From: Leptobrachium leishanense
Taxonomy: Eukaryota; Chordata; Amphibia; Anura; Megophryidae
Assembly (NCBI GenBank): GCA_009667805.1
Contig: CM019064.1
Coordinates: 80,144,675 to 80,208,674 of the forward strand
DNA: 64,000 nt
Direction: 5' to 3'
Numbering within the stretch: position 1 is the first letter of the stretch; every line of letters begins with the position of its first letter. The translations under genes and the position numbers were made by a program. The notes beneath the pieces are model-generated. The model had not been told where the DNA came from, did not search any database, and saw only the letters and a program-made list of their open reading frames with translations. Of this stretch, positions 34,501 through 49,275 are shown piece by piece.

Positions 34501-37500
34501 TCCCATTCAGGTGATCCAATGTCTGATCTCGCTTTTTTGGTGGTATGTTACAATACACGAGGGGCAGAGCAAGCGGGAAGCAAAGCTAAGTTCCCATGTA
34601 ACTACAACTGCTAAATATATGAAGCTTTATTCATGGGAAACCTTCAAAATGACATGTCAAACCCAAACTAGCATGGCCTACTGCCCAGACTGGAAGTGAC
34701 ACTCACCTTGATGAAAGGAAACGTGACCGCAGAGGAGGCATAAGAGCCGATCATCAGTGCAATAAATGTTGAGCGCAGGTCACCAAACATGTTGGGCAGC
34801 TAAAAAAGGCAAGTTAACATGGTTAGTGGAAATTTAACATTCTATCCCTTTTCAAGAAATTAAATTGGTTTGTCTAGCTCGGATGCTTTATATTGCTTTC
34901 AGCCTGGCCAGTGACGGAGTCCTCCATGGGGAATCAAACCTATAAACGGAGCTTTGACATGGCATGAGGGATTGCATTGCTAACTGCTGGACCCTTTTAC
35001 AGGTAATATCAAAGACTGGATATGGGATTATTTTTGTTTTAAATCATTGGGGTCTCGCTGGCACGCTCATTTTAAGAGCACTGTTTCTTCCTTTTGAAAC
35101 AGGTGATCGCTGGCCTAATTCCCTCAAATGCTTAGCCCAGCCAACTCCCCTCGGTGTCTGCATGGACATCACGTCTTTGCCCAAAAATATGCATTGGGGA
35201 AGCTGTGGGCGCAAGTGGGATTGCATGGTTTGGACAAGATTCCATGGAGTTCTGTGAACTCCAGAAGCGGATGCCAAGATCTTGGCCGCTCCCAAATATT
35301 TAGTCTTTAACATGGTGGCTCGTTCATAATAATGCTGGTTTAGGCTCGGTTGGAATAGGGCCTCCTAGAATTTCCATAAGAAATTTCTTGTTGGTTTGAA
35401 ATGACCATTTTTACTACTCCTGTCTACAAAAAAGGTCTAGGTGCATGTGACAAGTGCATTTTTCAGCCTCGCACACAGCATTGAGTAAGCGTTAGTCTCC
35501 TGCTTGCATTTTATTTATAGCAAGTTTAACTCTGCCACACATGCCTGTATTTTTTTATATATACACTCGGGCCCTACAGGAAGCCTATTGTCAGACAGGA
35601 TCCTGCTTATGCTATCACAACTGTCCAATGCGTTGAAACATGGGAAATTAAATGCTGGCAGGGATGCTGTGCCTCTTACAAACGGCCAAAGGGGGACAAA
35701 TGTTGCTGGAGGTGGGTCAGAAACTAGGATTTGCCAGACCTTTTTTAAAAAAAAAAAAAAAATATTACCTCACTTATTGGTCACTTCTGTCTTGTTTACA
35801 CCTATTTAACATGTATAATAGTTTAGACTCTTTGGTTTGCTGTTATACAGCCATATATTGGAGCCTCTGGGGGAGACTTTAGGATAGAAAAGGGGAGAAT
35901 TTGGGTCCTGTTAGGGATTATATTAGTGGGTTGGAATGCCAGATCAGCCATGCTTTCCTGTACACATACTATATACACTTTCCATCAGCATGGATAAACT
36001 ACGGTATATGCTGCAGGTAAAGAATCCCTGGTGTTCCCCTCAGTATGAAATGGTAATGTGTCCTGGAAACCATGGCTGATCTGGCAGCCTTAGCTGTGGT
36101 GTGTCCTGTAGGTTCTCTCCTTGCATACCACTGGAAGGGAAGAACAGACTTTAATCTTGTGCGATGTGCTAGCAAAAAACCTAATCTAGGGAATCTTGGT
36201 CCCTAACATCCAGTGTGTAGAACGGGTACACTTTAAATGGGGTGCCCATGCTGGGTGGATGTTGCTTGAATATGCATAAACTGGGAGTACAGATGACATC
36301 TGGACAGTTCCACGCTCAACTGATGAAATATTCAGCCACAGATCAGCTGTTATGCATGCAATCTCGGCAGGATAGAGTTACACCTCCAACTTCTAAGTTT
36401 ATGGTCACAGGCAGAGTAGGGACAATCCCTGAGCTCAAGTGGTACAAATGAGAATTTGTCTTTCAGCCTTGTTCCAATGTAATCCATGGACTGGCAAGTA
36501 TCTGACATCCCTCATACCCCCATGAAAAGAGCAATGCAGGGTTTCTTGATCCATTGACATGTGTAAACACCTGGGATTTTGTCAGCCAGAGGAACTTATT
36601 GAAACTTAAATCTGTTGCTGTGGGAGTTTTTTGTTGTTGTCCTGAATGTTTTGCCATTCTGTTCTCCCTGACCTGTATCTAGTAACGATAGATTGCCATT
36701 ACAAAAAGACAGGCTGAAAGCGTGAATAGCTAAGGCAAACAAGCACACTCTGTCTGACATCCTAAAATTTTGAAGCTTCTCTCCCCCCCCCCCCCCCGGC
36801 TCTTAAACAGTGCAGGTTTCCATTAAACCCTTTGTTTCTTGGCCAGGATTCAGCCAGTGATTGTCGCTTCTCTCGGTACATTGTGTATTGTTGTGACTGA
36901 CAAAAGGTGGTTCACTTTGGTATCAATGAATCTACATTTGCTCACATGAGACTGTTTCATTGCAAACTAGCACGTTGTGAACTATGGCTCCCTAAGCCGA
37001 CTGCCCACAGGGTCTCAAAGTCTGAAGTTCTTCTTTTATAACCTCTGCCTCGCCTTGGGGGGGGGGGGGCACCTATGGCACCGGGCTAATCTTGGCCCTC
37101 ACTAACAAGCAACTTGTTGTGGGGTGAGAGATTCAGAAAACACAAGATCGTGGTTAAATGTAGAATAAAATGGCAACTTTAGATTTTCTAAAGTTTAAAA
37201 TGAAGTACATTTGCTCAATTATCTTCCACGTATCCTTAATGTCACATTGCTGGGATGAAGGGTTCTAGTCTCTAGATGGTGGTCCTTTTTCATTTGAGCA
37301 GGTTCACACGCGGTCTGCATTATTGCCATACAGACTGACGGGGGTTTTGTGTCCAATAAGGTAAAGATGACCTAGATTAATCAGATTCTGCTTCTGGAGA
37401 TCAGTGAGACTTCTGACCATGCAGCTTCCAAAAAGTACAAATAGAATATAACTTTAATGTATAGATAAGGTTTTGCTGTAATTCCCATATACAGGCAGAA

Positions 37501-39872
37501 CGCCGCACCATGTTGACAGCAATTGGAACCACTGACTCTCCAGATGTAGCTGCTCTGGGGCATGGAGTGTCCTTTCAATGACTATACTTTAATGCTGCTG
37601 TTTGGCGTGCTACTTCAATGAACAGAAATGCGTTCAATGTGGCCTGAGCAGCATCACTTACTACCAATGTAAATGCATGACGTGTTTTTTCAGAAACATC
37701 TCGAAGTCCCCATAAGTCTTCTGTACTGATAAGAAACCTGGCTATACAGATAACACAAAAGTTGCTAGAACTATACTGTAACAAAGCGGCTGATGGGTTG
37801 GCTTTATTTGGAGAAAAAGGCAAATCCTAAAACAAAGTTGCCATTTTATTCTACAATTAACTAGAAAATATGGATCTTGTGTTAAGTTTTTTTTATTCTT
37901 TTATTATACTTGGATGAACATGGTTTGCGTTTTTTGTACATTTTAAGCATAAGAGACTTCAAGGCTGCACTCGGCCATATCAATACACTGAAAATCCGCT
38001 GTAAAAACAAAGCTGCAGCAAAGATTATTGAGGTGTTGCATAAAATAAACACACTTGCAGAAACAAAACACTCTAAAAACAAACAATTCATACAGATGAG
38101 CGAACCCATTTTCTGATTAGTGCAACGAGTCAGAAGCTACATAATGACGGTGCTTCACCTTACACTATCCCTAAGCAACAGGAATTATCCGTAGCACAGA
38201 CAGGCTCATCCAAGCCTCTAATGGCAAGATGTTGCGCATGTTCACATTTCCAAACCTATCCGGATAACACTGCAAATCATTGTATTTTTATGGCATGCAT
38301 GAGGCCGGACAAGCATCTTGGAAAGTACAGAGCTATCAGAATGTACTTAACATAAATAATGGAGCAGCTTTTTAATTGCAGGTCACTTTATTGTTCGTTT
38401 GCATATTTAATTGGCAAAAAAGTCCCCAAAACCATTTGAGACTTTCTAATCTGCCGTTTGCAGGCTCCCCTTCCATCCTCTAGAAAGTGGAAATTGATGT
38501 GTAACCGCTGATGGAATGATCCCTCAATGTAAAACCACAAACTATTACATATTGAAGGTGTCAGAGCTGCTGTTTGACAGTTGGAAACCTCCCTCAATTT
38601 GTTCAGCTGCCAGATTTGGGGGGGGGGGGGTAGTCATACCAGCTAAATTAAGTCATGGTGGCTAGAATGTCCCCTTTAGGCTAGGGTCAGACGTTCGCAG
38701 TATTAACGTGCGTTTAGCTGCACTTTATCACGGCCGTAGTAGCAGAAAATGACGTCCAATGCCAGGCAGCATACGAAGAACAGCCGCACGAAAGTGCAGC
38801 CGCGCAACGCAAGCGGCAAACTAATGCATTTTTTCAAACGTCAAACCGCTAGTACTGACGTACAGTGCGCTGCGTCCGCTAGTGGCAGGTGTGCGCGATT
38901 AGGAGACGTCAGACGCTGCTAATGTCCTGCTAACATAACGTCCAGAAGCAAAAAGCCTTTTTTATTGATCCGTACGAAAATGCGCATCGTATGACCGCTA
39001 TCGCATATTCATGAAAAAAATACGTCCATGTGTGTGTTCGAACGCACTTTTTCACGGACAACGCGAAAAATGCGTTCGTCTGACCCTAGCCTAAAAGTAA
39101 ATCTTCCCCTAATCTATAGGTTGCATATGGAAAGCACATCATATTGATTCTCAGAACGGAGAAAGCTTTGTTTACTTACGGTTAGTGATGTGAAGGTCAT
39201 ACACATCCCACCAAAGCCATTCAGACACAGGGCAACAAAAATCAGCACGGAGAGAGCTGCAATAAAAGAGAATTTTTTTAAATTTTTGGGGAGGGGATGA
39301 ACTTTTTGCTGTATACAGCAGTGATGCTCATAGGTAGCAATATCAAGAGGAAATTGTCTCATCTGACGGCTGGGGATCAGTCAATGAACAGACTTAAAAC
39401 AGCTGGGGACCTACCCTGTGACCAGCTGATTGCAGTCAGATTGGCATCTGTTACAGGTGACGTAAAACCGCATGGAGATCTGATACCTAACATGTCATAT
39501 TGTAGCACACAGTACTTACAATTAGGGTTACTTGCTCCATATGCGATTAGAAGGCATGACACCCCAAAACTGGCACTGAAACAAGGAGATTGTAATTAGT
39601 TCATGCCTTTTTAGTGTAGACTGAGAATGTGTTCAATGAAGGGTGTACAGACCTTCCACTGAGCCTGAGCTTGCGCGGTCCATACTTGTCCATGATGATG
39701 CCCAAGGGTAAAGAGATGGCGCTGAGGAGAAACGATCCTACTGTGAAGGCCAAATTGAGCATCTCATCTTGCTCCTTACACACAATCCAGCCGTTTAGCA
39801 CCATTATCTGCTCTGTTTCTGTGCTATTCTCAAACACACTGCTGTTTGTGGCGTTTTCTGCTGTCATATTCT
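25422..39872 (-). CDS. slc43a2: slc43a2, large neutral amino-acid transporter LAT4 (12 of the coding exons)
   Basis: The product is a 12-span major-facilitator protein that carries branched-chain amino acids, phenylalanine and methionine across the plasma membrane without sodium. Joined exons (39872-39653, 39575-39520, 39256-39180, 34799-34707, 34301-34168, 34080-33878, 32933-32787, 28152-28020, 26858-26726, 26288-26215, 25794-25671, 25583-25422) keep one frame with GT-AG introns throughout and give 517 residues plus stop. Recognisable LAT4 text includes [28 protein letters not shown] (MFS loop 2-3), [61 protein letters not shown] and the end HEAFV. SLC43A1 and A3 fit less well across these segments. 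The N-terminal coding exon (about 53 residues) is not in view. Intron sizes run from 77 bp to 4.6 kb within the visible part. Confidence 0.95.
25671..25794 (-). CDS. slc43a2: slc43a2 visible exon 11
   Basis: This 124-bp exon encodes [20 protein letters not shown] and [21 protein letters not shown]. It is followed by an 87-bp intron. Donor GTAAGT. Confidence 0.94.
26215..26288 (-). CDS. slc43a2: slc43a2 visible exon 10
   Basis: This 74-bp exon encodes [20 protein letters not shown] and LYAA. Acceptor CTTCCAG, donor GTAAGT. Confidence 0.94.
26726..26858 (-). CDS. slc43a2: slc43a2 visible exon 9
   Basis: This 133-bp exon encodes a lysine-rich stretch ([15 protein letters not shown]) that follows the acidic run of exon 8, then [20 protein letters not shown] and LIPNLELQ. 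It ends on a codon boundary before GTGAGT. Confidence 0.94.
28020..28152 (-). CDS. slc43a2: slc43a2 visible exon 8
   Basis: This 133-bp exon encodes [34 protein letters not shown] and an acidic run (GEEDDDEAE) in a cytoplasmic loop. It has a CTGCAG acceptor and a GTATGT donor. Confidence 0.94.
29050..29190. repeat. Degenerate hAT-like MITE in an slc43a2 intron
   Basis: The segment holds inverted text around CAGCATTCTCTGGGATAG and CATGGGAGTTGTAGTTCC, as in other short hAT-like repeats here (19594-19680). Its ends cannot be fixed. The rest of 28153-29920 contains nothing recognised. Confidence 0.4.
29920..30053 (+). mobile_element. 3' tail of a LINE-like retroposon
   Basis: TTGGGCAAGAC... followed by CTTGAAAAAGAGAGAAGTCTC, AATGTATCCTTCCTGGTAAA and an AATAAA-rich end matches 63484-63560. 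Shared sequence ending in a simple A-rich tail is the mark of 5'-truncated L2/CR1-type copies; the class is inferred from memory. Confidence 0.55.
30464..30893. mobile_element. PIF/Harbinger-like MITE H4 (subfamily II)
   Basis: This 430-bp element with GGCTGGGGTCAGACGAGCG ends is flanked by TAA on both sides (30461-30463, 30894-30896). It is in the intron between slc43a2 exons 7 and 8. The remainder, 30894-32786, shows no gene. Confidence 0.88.
32787..32933 (-). CDS. slc43a2: slc43a2 visible exon 7
   Basis: This 147-bp exon encodes [20 protein letters not shown] and [19 protein letters not shown], a membrane span and following loop. The 4.6-kb intron after it (28153-32786) contains MITE H4 and two retroposon fragments. 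Confidence 0.94.
33878..34080 (-). CDS. slc43a2: slc43a2 visible exon 6
   Basis: This 203-bp exon encodes the central cytoplasmic loop: [20 protein letters not shown], the basic [10 protein letters not shown] segment and [14 protein letters not shown]. The first codon is split with exon 5. Donor GTATAT. Confidence 0.94.
34168..34301 (-). CDS. slc43a2: slc43a2 visible exon 5
   Basis: This 134-bp exon encodes a hydrophobic span ([19 protein letters not shown]) and [19 protein letters not shown], the start of the large cytoplasmic loop. Donor GTAGGT; the next intron is only 87 bp. Confidence 0.94.
34707..34799 (-). CDS. slc43a2: slc43a2 visible exon 4
   Basis: This 93-bp, phase-0 exon encodes [20 protein letters not shown] and [11 protein letters not shown]. 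It has a TTTTTAG acceptor and a GTGAGT donor. Confidence 0.94.
35258..38678. other. Intronic DNA of slc43a2 without recognised elements
   Basis: Between exon 4 and MITE H5 I see only simple tracts: an A-run near 35745-35762, C16 near 36782, G11 near 37059 and G11 near 38620. Short ORFs here do not resemble known proteins. Confidence 0.6.
38679..39091. mobile_element. PIF/Harbinger-like MITE H5 (subfamily I)
   Basis: This 413-bp copy has ends GGCTAGGGTCAGACGTTCGC and CTGACCCTAGCC, TTA on the left and TAA on the right. It lies only 88 bp from slc43a2 exon 3, near its donor side. Confidence 0.86.
39180..39256 (-). CDS. slc43a2: slc43a2 visible exon 3
   Basis: This 77-bp exon encodes [18 protein letters not shown] and MTFTSLT. 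Flanks are ATTGCAG and GTAAGT. The intron that follows (34800-39179) is 4.4 kb and holds Harbinger-like MITE H5. Confidence 0.93.
39520..39575 (-). CDS. slc43a2: slc43a2 visible exon 2
   Basis: This 56-bp exon with acceptor GTTTCAG and donor GTAAGT encodes [15 protein letters not shown], the third membrane span. The introns on either side are short (77 bp and 263 bp). Confidence 0.93.
39653..39872 (-). CDS. slc43a2: slc43a2 visible exon 1 (second coding exon)
   Basis: The acceptor TTTATTTAG precedes AGAATATG; the first two bases complete a codon begun in the missing upstream exon. It encodes the first extracellular loop with four N-glycosylation sequons (NMT, NAT, NSS, NST) in about 17 residues. 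The [14 protein letters not shown] span and the MDKYGPRK loop follow. The donor GTCTGT follows AGTGGAAG. Confidence 0.93.
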
Positions 39873-40640
39873 CTAAATAAAAATATAAAAAAATTGTGTT
39901 TACAAGTGTCCCCATAAAAAGAGGGTGACAGGAACATAAAGTGCATTACTTAACACAATGGTTTGTATTCAAATTGCCAAACAGATTGGATGATTGCCTA
40001 AATTCTTAAGAAGGTGCCATGCCAAAACATGTGCTGGTTGCTCAAATAAGCAGTGGGTAAAGGATGCTGGGCTAAGAGTGTGGTCCAATGTTTTGCATCT
40101 CTCGACCTATTAAATATGGAACAAGTACCACAGTCAGAATTTAGACCTTTGGTGTTTATCCATGGGAGGGAAAACACCATCACTAAGCGAGATTAGTAAA
40201 ATGTCAATCTATGAATTGACAACATAAGATAATATGGGGTTAACAAAGCAGTGTGGGGGCAAGTAAGAAAATGATTACTTCTATTATGTAATCAAACACT
40301 CCGTGTCCTCTAGGAAGTCTGAAAACACGTCACGTGTTCTTTAGATATATTAAAGGATTCTTTTATAGAATCTTTAAATTTCCTAATCCCAGCACAATTG
40401 GGCATGGCAGAGTATGGAATGAACTTTTATTATAAACCCTATTCCATGTCCTACATAACCCGCATGATGTAGATGCGACTGGTTTCTGTATGCTGGGAGA
40501 TGACCAGTTTCATAATGATCTAAAGACTGCATTATGATTGTATGATGGGTGATGATCAGTTTCATAATGATCTAAAGACTTCGTGGTATTTTCTCCTGAA
40601 GTGGCTTACTGGTTTGTACAAGCTGGGGTGCGCTGCCTTA

Positions 40641-41064
40641 GGCTAGGGTCAGACTAACGCAGTGCGAACGCGCGTGCAGTCGCACTTTATCACAGCCGTA
40701 GTAGCAGCAAATGACGGCCAATGACTAGCAATGTACGAAGTACGGCCGCACAAAAGTGCGGCCGCTCAATGCAAGCGGCACACAAACGCATTTTTTTCAA
40801 GAACGTGATACCGCTAGTACTGATGTACAGAGTGCACTGCGTCCGCTAGCGGCATGTGTGCGTGATTAGGAGACGTCAGACGCTGCTAATGTCCGGCCAA
40901 CATAACGTCTAGACGCAAAAAGGGATTTATTGATGATCCGTACAAAATCACGGACGCAAATGCGCATCGTATGACCACTATCGCATATTCTGTGAAATAC
41001 GTCCATTCGTTCAAACGCACTTTTTCACGGACAACGCGAAAAATGCGTTAGTCTAACCCTAGCC
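40641..41064. mobile_element. PIF/Harbinger-like MITE H6 (subfamily I)
   Basis: This 424-bp element is flanked by TTA on both sides (40638-40640, 41065-41067). The flanking tracts 39873-40640 and 41065-42350 contain no gene; a ~30-bp direct repeat pair occurs at 40499-40530 and 40551-40582. Confidence 0.88.
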
Positions 41065-42354
41065 TTACATGCCACATCCCGATAGATCTGTTAAAAAAAA
41101 AAAAAAAAAAACTTCCTGGTAGTTTAAAGGGTATGTGGTATAATGAAAAATCATTTTGGAAAATTTCCCATAATGCCCAGCTACCTACTTGGTCTGCACA
41201 GTTCAGTAGTGGATGCACCCCCCCCCCTCGTTTTGACTCAGTGTTCCCTTGGCGATGGCTGGATGTGACAGGCTGCAAGGGTCCTGTCAAGTTGCAGCTG
41301 TCTCTTGACCAGCACTTTAAGTGCATTGGGAGCCATTGGCTTCCTAACCCATTCTGCAAATCGGGAGGAGCTTTCGCTGATGGTCTTCGTGGGCAAAGTT
41401 AAATCCCCCCTCCCCCCACCATTTGAAGGGCTGAATTGCCCTTTAGAAGGTGGTGTGGAGGGACACTCATGTCACTGATCGCTTTCCACTGTCCCTAGCA
41501 TTGCCCCTGACAATTAGCAAATTTATGTCAATCAAATATTTGGCACCAGCCTTTTCTGCAATTATTTATAATATAAAAGGTGAGGAATTAAAATGACAAT
41601 GTCAAACTTGGTGATGGTATCTAGATCTGTAGAAGATCCTGTTCGAACGAGTTTGTGGGAATAGTGTCGCATTGTTTATAGGGAGTTACAAAACTTATTT
41701 GCTGTAAGCTTTGTCCTCAGTGATCTATGAAATGCCACAACTTCCTCCAGAAAAAGTCAAACGCTACAACTGCATCAGTCTGCATTTAATTCATCCTCTG
41801 CTCTCAGTGCTGCTGCATAAACCTTTGATATACAATGTACCTTCCGGAACATGTATTCTTCTTAGGCTGATGCATGTAATGCAGGAGATTCTGTCTCTTC
41901 CCCCTCCCCCACTTTGTATGTCTTCAGCTTTTATCTTGACTAAAAGCACAGGGATAAGGTAACAGGAAACAGATGTGGGTTAAGGGTCAGGGAGATAAAC
42001 CAGACGAGCGCTCAGGACCTTCATGGACGCCCAAAATGGCTGCATCAGAGCGCTTGGCCCAAACTGTGCCCAGTAAAACAGATTACTGACTTGTGTTACA
42101 CACGTTTTAGAGTCTGGCTTTTCCGCATTAGGAAGGCCAATTTTTATATTTTGGGCACTATAATTTCCAGGATCGCCACGTTTTTATAGTTCATTACTTT
42201 GTATTTCTAGAATATCACCAGGGTGGTCCTAGGTGCGTAAGGGATCCAAATGGGTCTGGAACTTCATAAGGGGTGATAGTTGAGGATGGCAGATCTATTA
42301 ATGTCCAAATAACCCCCCACCCCCGAATTCTTTTATAGTCATGTCGCGGTACCT

Positions 42355-42643
42355 AAGGCCAGTGTCAAATGAGCATTTTTGAGAACGGAAGGAACATCCA
42401 TGAGTGGAGTCACTTCCACTCTGACCCCCATCTGGCCACCTCGCTGAGCGCAGTTAGTGCGCTCAGCACTGCAAGGCTTGATCCTCAATGAAGGATCGTG
42501 CTTTGCAGTCCCATTTGTAGCGGTTTGATGGAAGCTTTCAGAACGTCTGCAGCACACGCTACACCGAGGCATCACAACACCAACAGATGCCAGGTGGCAT
42601 GTCAGTACAGGTGCACATAGTGCGCTCGACTGACCCTGGCCTC
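42355..42643. mobile_element. Related GGCCAGGGTCA-ended MITE
   Basis: Left end GGCCAGTGTCAAATGAGC and right end GCGCTCGACTGACCCTGGCC are inverted repeats resembling those of H1-H10 but distinct. Internal short palindromes occur (GAGCGCAGTTAGTGCGCTC). TAA is on the left; the right triplet is TCG, so a duplication is not proven. Confidence 0.6.
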
Positions 42644-42830
42644 GGGGTGATGAATTAACACGTCCGAGGTCAAAAGGCAGGCTGTAAGATAAACGGATAT
42701 AACCCCAAATACTGGTACAAAGAAACAATGAGCTTCTAAAGCAGGTTTCCAAACTGACATTCATGACTGCAGCAGGCTACTTGCATGTTGGGTCAAAAAG
42801 ATCAATGCATGGATTCTCCACCCGCACCTA

Positions 42831-44443
<1,613 letters not shown>

Positions 44444-44470
44444 TATGTCCTCCTACAGTCACCTTTTACT

Positions 44471-44537
44471 CCGCGGCAGACCTGGGAGGAAGTGATCATA
44501 GAACATCACTTCCTCCCAGCTCTCCCTGCTACCGCGG
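44471..44537. repeat. Short GC-rich hairpin
   Basis: CCGCGG...CTGGGAGGAAGTGAT and ATCACTTCCTCCCAG...CCGCGG form imperfect arms around a 7-base loop. It lies 28 bp right of the Tc1 end. It may be a small MITE remnant. Region 44538-45600 has no other feature. Confidence 0.6.
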
Positions 44538-45615
44538 ACAAAACAAAGCCCCCTGTTGGTGGCTCAAAGGAAGGTGTAGGGAGATGGACATGATAAAGGG
44601 GCAGAATTTACATGGGGGGGGGGGGGAAGAGAAGCATGTGAAAGTAAAGACATTGGGAAAGATTGCACTGAAGGGACAGTTAAATGGTTAATATTTGCAA
44701 TTTGAAAAATATTAATGATTTGTTTTAAACAGTTTGCCAGTAAAATTGAATTGCAGTATCCCCAAAAAATGGAAATCGCAATCTATGACCATTGGTCAGG
44801 TATTGACATACACCATTTAGTCTGTCCATGTGCCAGGCCTTTGTTAGTCGGCTATATTTCACTTTGGCATCTTTAAAAATCACCATGAATATCACTAGAA
44901 CTAAAGCTGTTTATATTCTCTGGCACCTCCCTATGAATAATAGGAATAACAGGAATATGCGGGGGCAAGTCTAATTAGGGGAACATAAGGAAATGTTTTA
45001 ATTGTTCGGCACCAGGTCTGTCAATCATCCAATGGATAAGCCTTTCTGTGAAGTCAACTTCCACAACTTCAATACTTTCATTACGGTTTTCATGCTTGTA
45101 TCTAATGTCTTGCTCTGCGAAAACTGACCCACTGGCATGTTATTTTAAGATCTAGATCAACATCACATCTATATTTTGGTGTTTGTCCTGCTCCTCCAGT
45201 CATTGTAAACATGTTTTCCGGTACACCTTGTCAGTTGAAAAGCGTATGGAGGACTGATTACAAAATCAGTTGCTGCATGGTATTGGGCTCCTTCCGAACC
45301 ATTACAAAAAGCAGGCTCTATTCTACAGGGGAGTCCTGAAAGAATTAATTTTGGAGGCTTTATAAATCCAAATTTTGTTTTGGCCTTTTATATTGCAAAG
45401 TCTAGAGTTCTAACATTTCTCTAGATGTATGTAGGGGGGTGGGGGGGTTTGATGGTTCGTATTGTTAGGCAACTGACTTGGTCGGCCGATCAGGGTCGTC
45501 CACTGGATGATCCAGGTCGTCTGAAAGACAGGCTGCCAAACGAAAGGAGTGTCTTTGGAGCTGAAAAGGAGTTTCAGCACCGAGGACAGCCCCTGTCCAG
45601 AGGAGAGGGTTAACC

Positions 45616-45663
45616 CAGTGTCCCTGGTGCTGAAATGTTTCAGCACCAGGGACAGAAACACTG
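45616..45663. repeat. Perfect short hairpin
   Basis: TCCCTGGTGCTGAAA and TTTCAGCACCAGGGA are exact inverted arms with a TG loop, extended outward by CAGTG/CACTG. Related text (GGTCGTCCACTGG, CAGCACCGAGGACAGCCCC) surrounds it at 45480-45600, so it is probably part of a small foldback element. Confidence 0.65.
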
Positions 45664-46232
45664 AATGCAGCTGGCTTGGAGGAAAAATTGTTTGACAAGG
45701 GGGGGGGGGGGGGGTGCTAGTAGTTAAAAGTCCAAAATTTCAATTATCAAATATTTAGTTTTTTTTAAACAATATGTAAAGTTAAAAAAATCCTAATGGG
45801 CTTCACACTGAATCACTTCTAGGGGGCAATTTCCAAGTTTATCTGCATGTAAATTGTACCAGATGGTCATCCGCTTCCATGAACCTTGAAAGGATTGATA
45901 ATCTGTTATCTCATGTAATCGTCCAGTGGTCAGAGGCAGTGGAAGAGGACTGATTCATCTGCATGTTGTGGGATCGGCCGGACGATATCTGGTCACACAA
46001 ATATGGTGCCAGCCTTAGTTATAGCAAAGTTTCTGCAGTGCTTTTCATTTAAAGAATGGGAATTGGAGACCCAGACACATGGGATTTAGTAGTCTCAATA
46101 ATGGGTGTTGGATATTCTTTCAATATTAATTATCAAATGGATGCAATCTTATGATACTGCACTTTCGGTCCTTAAAAATGCCCATTTCATACTGCCTTTT
46201 AGCTTCACCTTGTAGGCCTATTCAATAACGAA

Positions 46233-46866
46233 CAGGGTTATTCAGAGAGCCAATCTGGTCCTGAAATTTATGGTTCGGGGCTATCCAGAGAGCAGGCAGT
46301 TCGCCAAATGTTGGTGAATTGCCTGCATATACGGTGCCTGTTCGAGGGCAGTGAAATTCCCATAGAGAAGCAATGCTTTGTCAGAACACCAAACAGGAAA
46401 AAGTTGCTGAATTGCCCTGCTGTTCGGTGGTTTCATTTGACCGGTTTATTCAGGCGAATCCCATAGGCTTCAATGTCTAATACAATTTATTTTATTCTGC
46501 AGTAAAGTCTATTTTTAGATTATTTTTTGGGATTTTTTTAAAATCTTTTTTCTGTAACAGCCCTTTTTATCATTCATTGGATCTTGTATGTAAATTTCAG
46601 ACATTTTCGTTCAGTAGTTTTTTTGCAAACAGCGTTTCAAATTTCAAACTTTCAAGTGTACTGTTTTTTTGTTTTTTTTCACCCTGTCGGCTTTTTCCGT
46701 TGGCTGCTTTGCGCTGTGATCACCGGCAGCTTGGTTTTTGCAGCGGTTTCTGCGGGTGTTCGGCGAGTATTTCCAGCACTACGGGGGCCCTGCGGTGCTT
46801 GCTGAATACACCACAGGGTCACTGAAGCATCCTGAAGTGCGGGGAACAAAGTCACCGAACGTGCGG
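46233..46866. mobile_element. Diverged, truncated copy of element B
   Basis: It begins CAGGGTTATTCAGAGAG and follows the same order of motifs as 53531-54443: GCCTGTTCGAGGGCAGTGAAAT, CCATAGGCTTCAATG, TTTCAGACATTTTCG, AATACACCRCAGGGTC, GTCACCGAACGTGCGG. Many indels are present and the far end is missing. Confidence 0.75.
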
Positions 46867-46979
46867 ACATTGGTATGCCCTGTAAGCTGCACTCAAGTTA
46901 AACATTGACTTGTCACAATATTCGGAATGGCAATAAACTGCAGTCTAAACTACTGAAAATAGTATTTTGTCCCGTGAGA

Positions 46980-47640
46980 ACTATTGCCTACCCTGAGCTG
47001 AGAAGTGCTTAACCTCTATTTCCTGTAGTGAGTCCTTTTTATTGTGCTTGTAATGGAAACGCACAGGGGGTTCTGTCCAGAACGAGCCAGTTATTCGTCT
47101 GTCCCTTCTGTCCCAGAACCATGCCCGGTGATCCAGACTCATAGCCCTGATACTGCAGAGATTCCCCAGTGAAGCCAAAACTCCCCACACAAGACCAGAG
47201 AAACTTGATCCTTGGTAAAAGCAGTAATGAACGGCTTTATTTTCCAGACTGTATGAATAGTTTGCACAATGTTTTATCTGGTAGGGATCTAGAACAATTC
47301 CACTCTAACAGTATGTGTCCAGAACAATCAATCCCAGGGGAGGATAAACCAATACAAACTAACAACTCTTAAGAACTGCTAAACAGAAACTTGCTTTTAA
47401 AAACCACAGCATGGAAATGCCCTATGAACAGTCTCTGCCATGATCACCCGTAGGCTGCGGATATGAGGCTGGCATCCACTCGTCTCAAAGGACCGTCTAT
47501 ATGTAGTGTGGGCAATGCTGAGTGCCTGTGCCAGCCAGTCTCAGACACTTGGAATCAAAGTCCAAGGTGGCGGAGGCTTCTGTCAGGGCAATAAACCAAC
47601 CCCCCCCCCAATAATCCTTATGCAATACAAGGCCTAGTAA
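46980..47640 (-). mobile_element. Possible LTR fragment (weak)
   Basis: On the minus strand the text CTGGAAAATAAAGCCGTTCA contains an AATAAA in a setting like an LTR R region. No matching second copy, primer site or clear ends are seen, so this is only a suggestion. Otherwise nothing is recognised here. Confidence 0.2.
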
Positions 47641-47658
47641 AATCATGATTTGCATATA

Positions 47659-49275
<1,617 letters not shown>

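Noticed and set aside
25422..39872. Assignment to SLC43A1 or SLC43A3
   Set aside because: The AFV terminus, the [12 protein letters not shown] loop, and the [14 protein letters not shown] and GPRKLRL segments fit SLC43A2 best.
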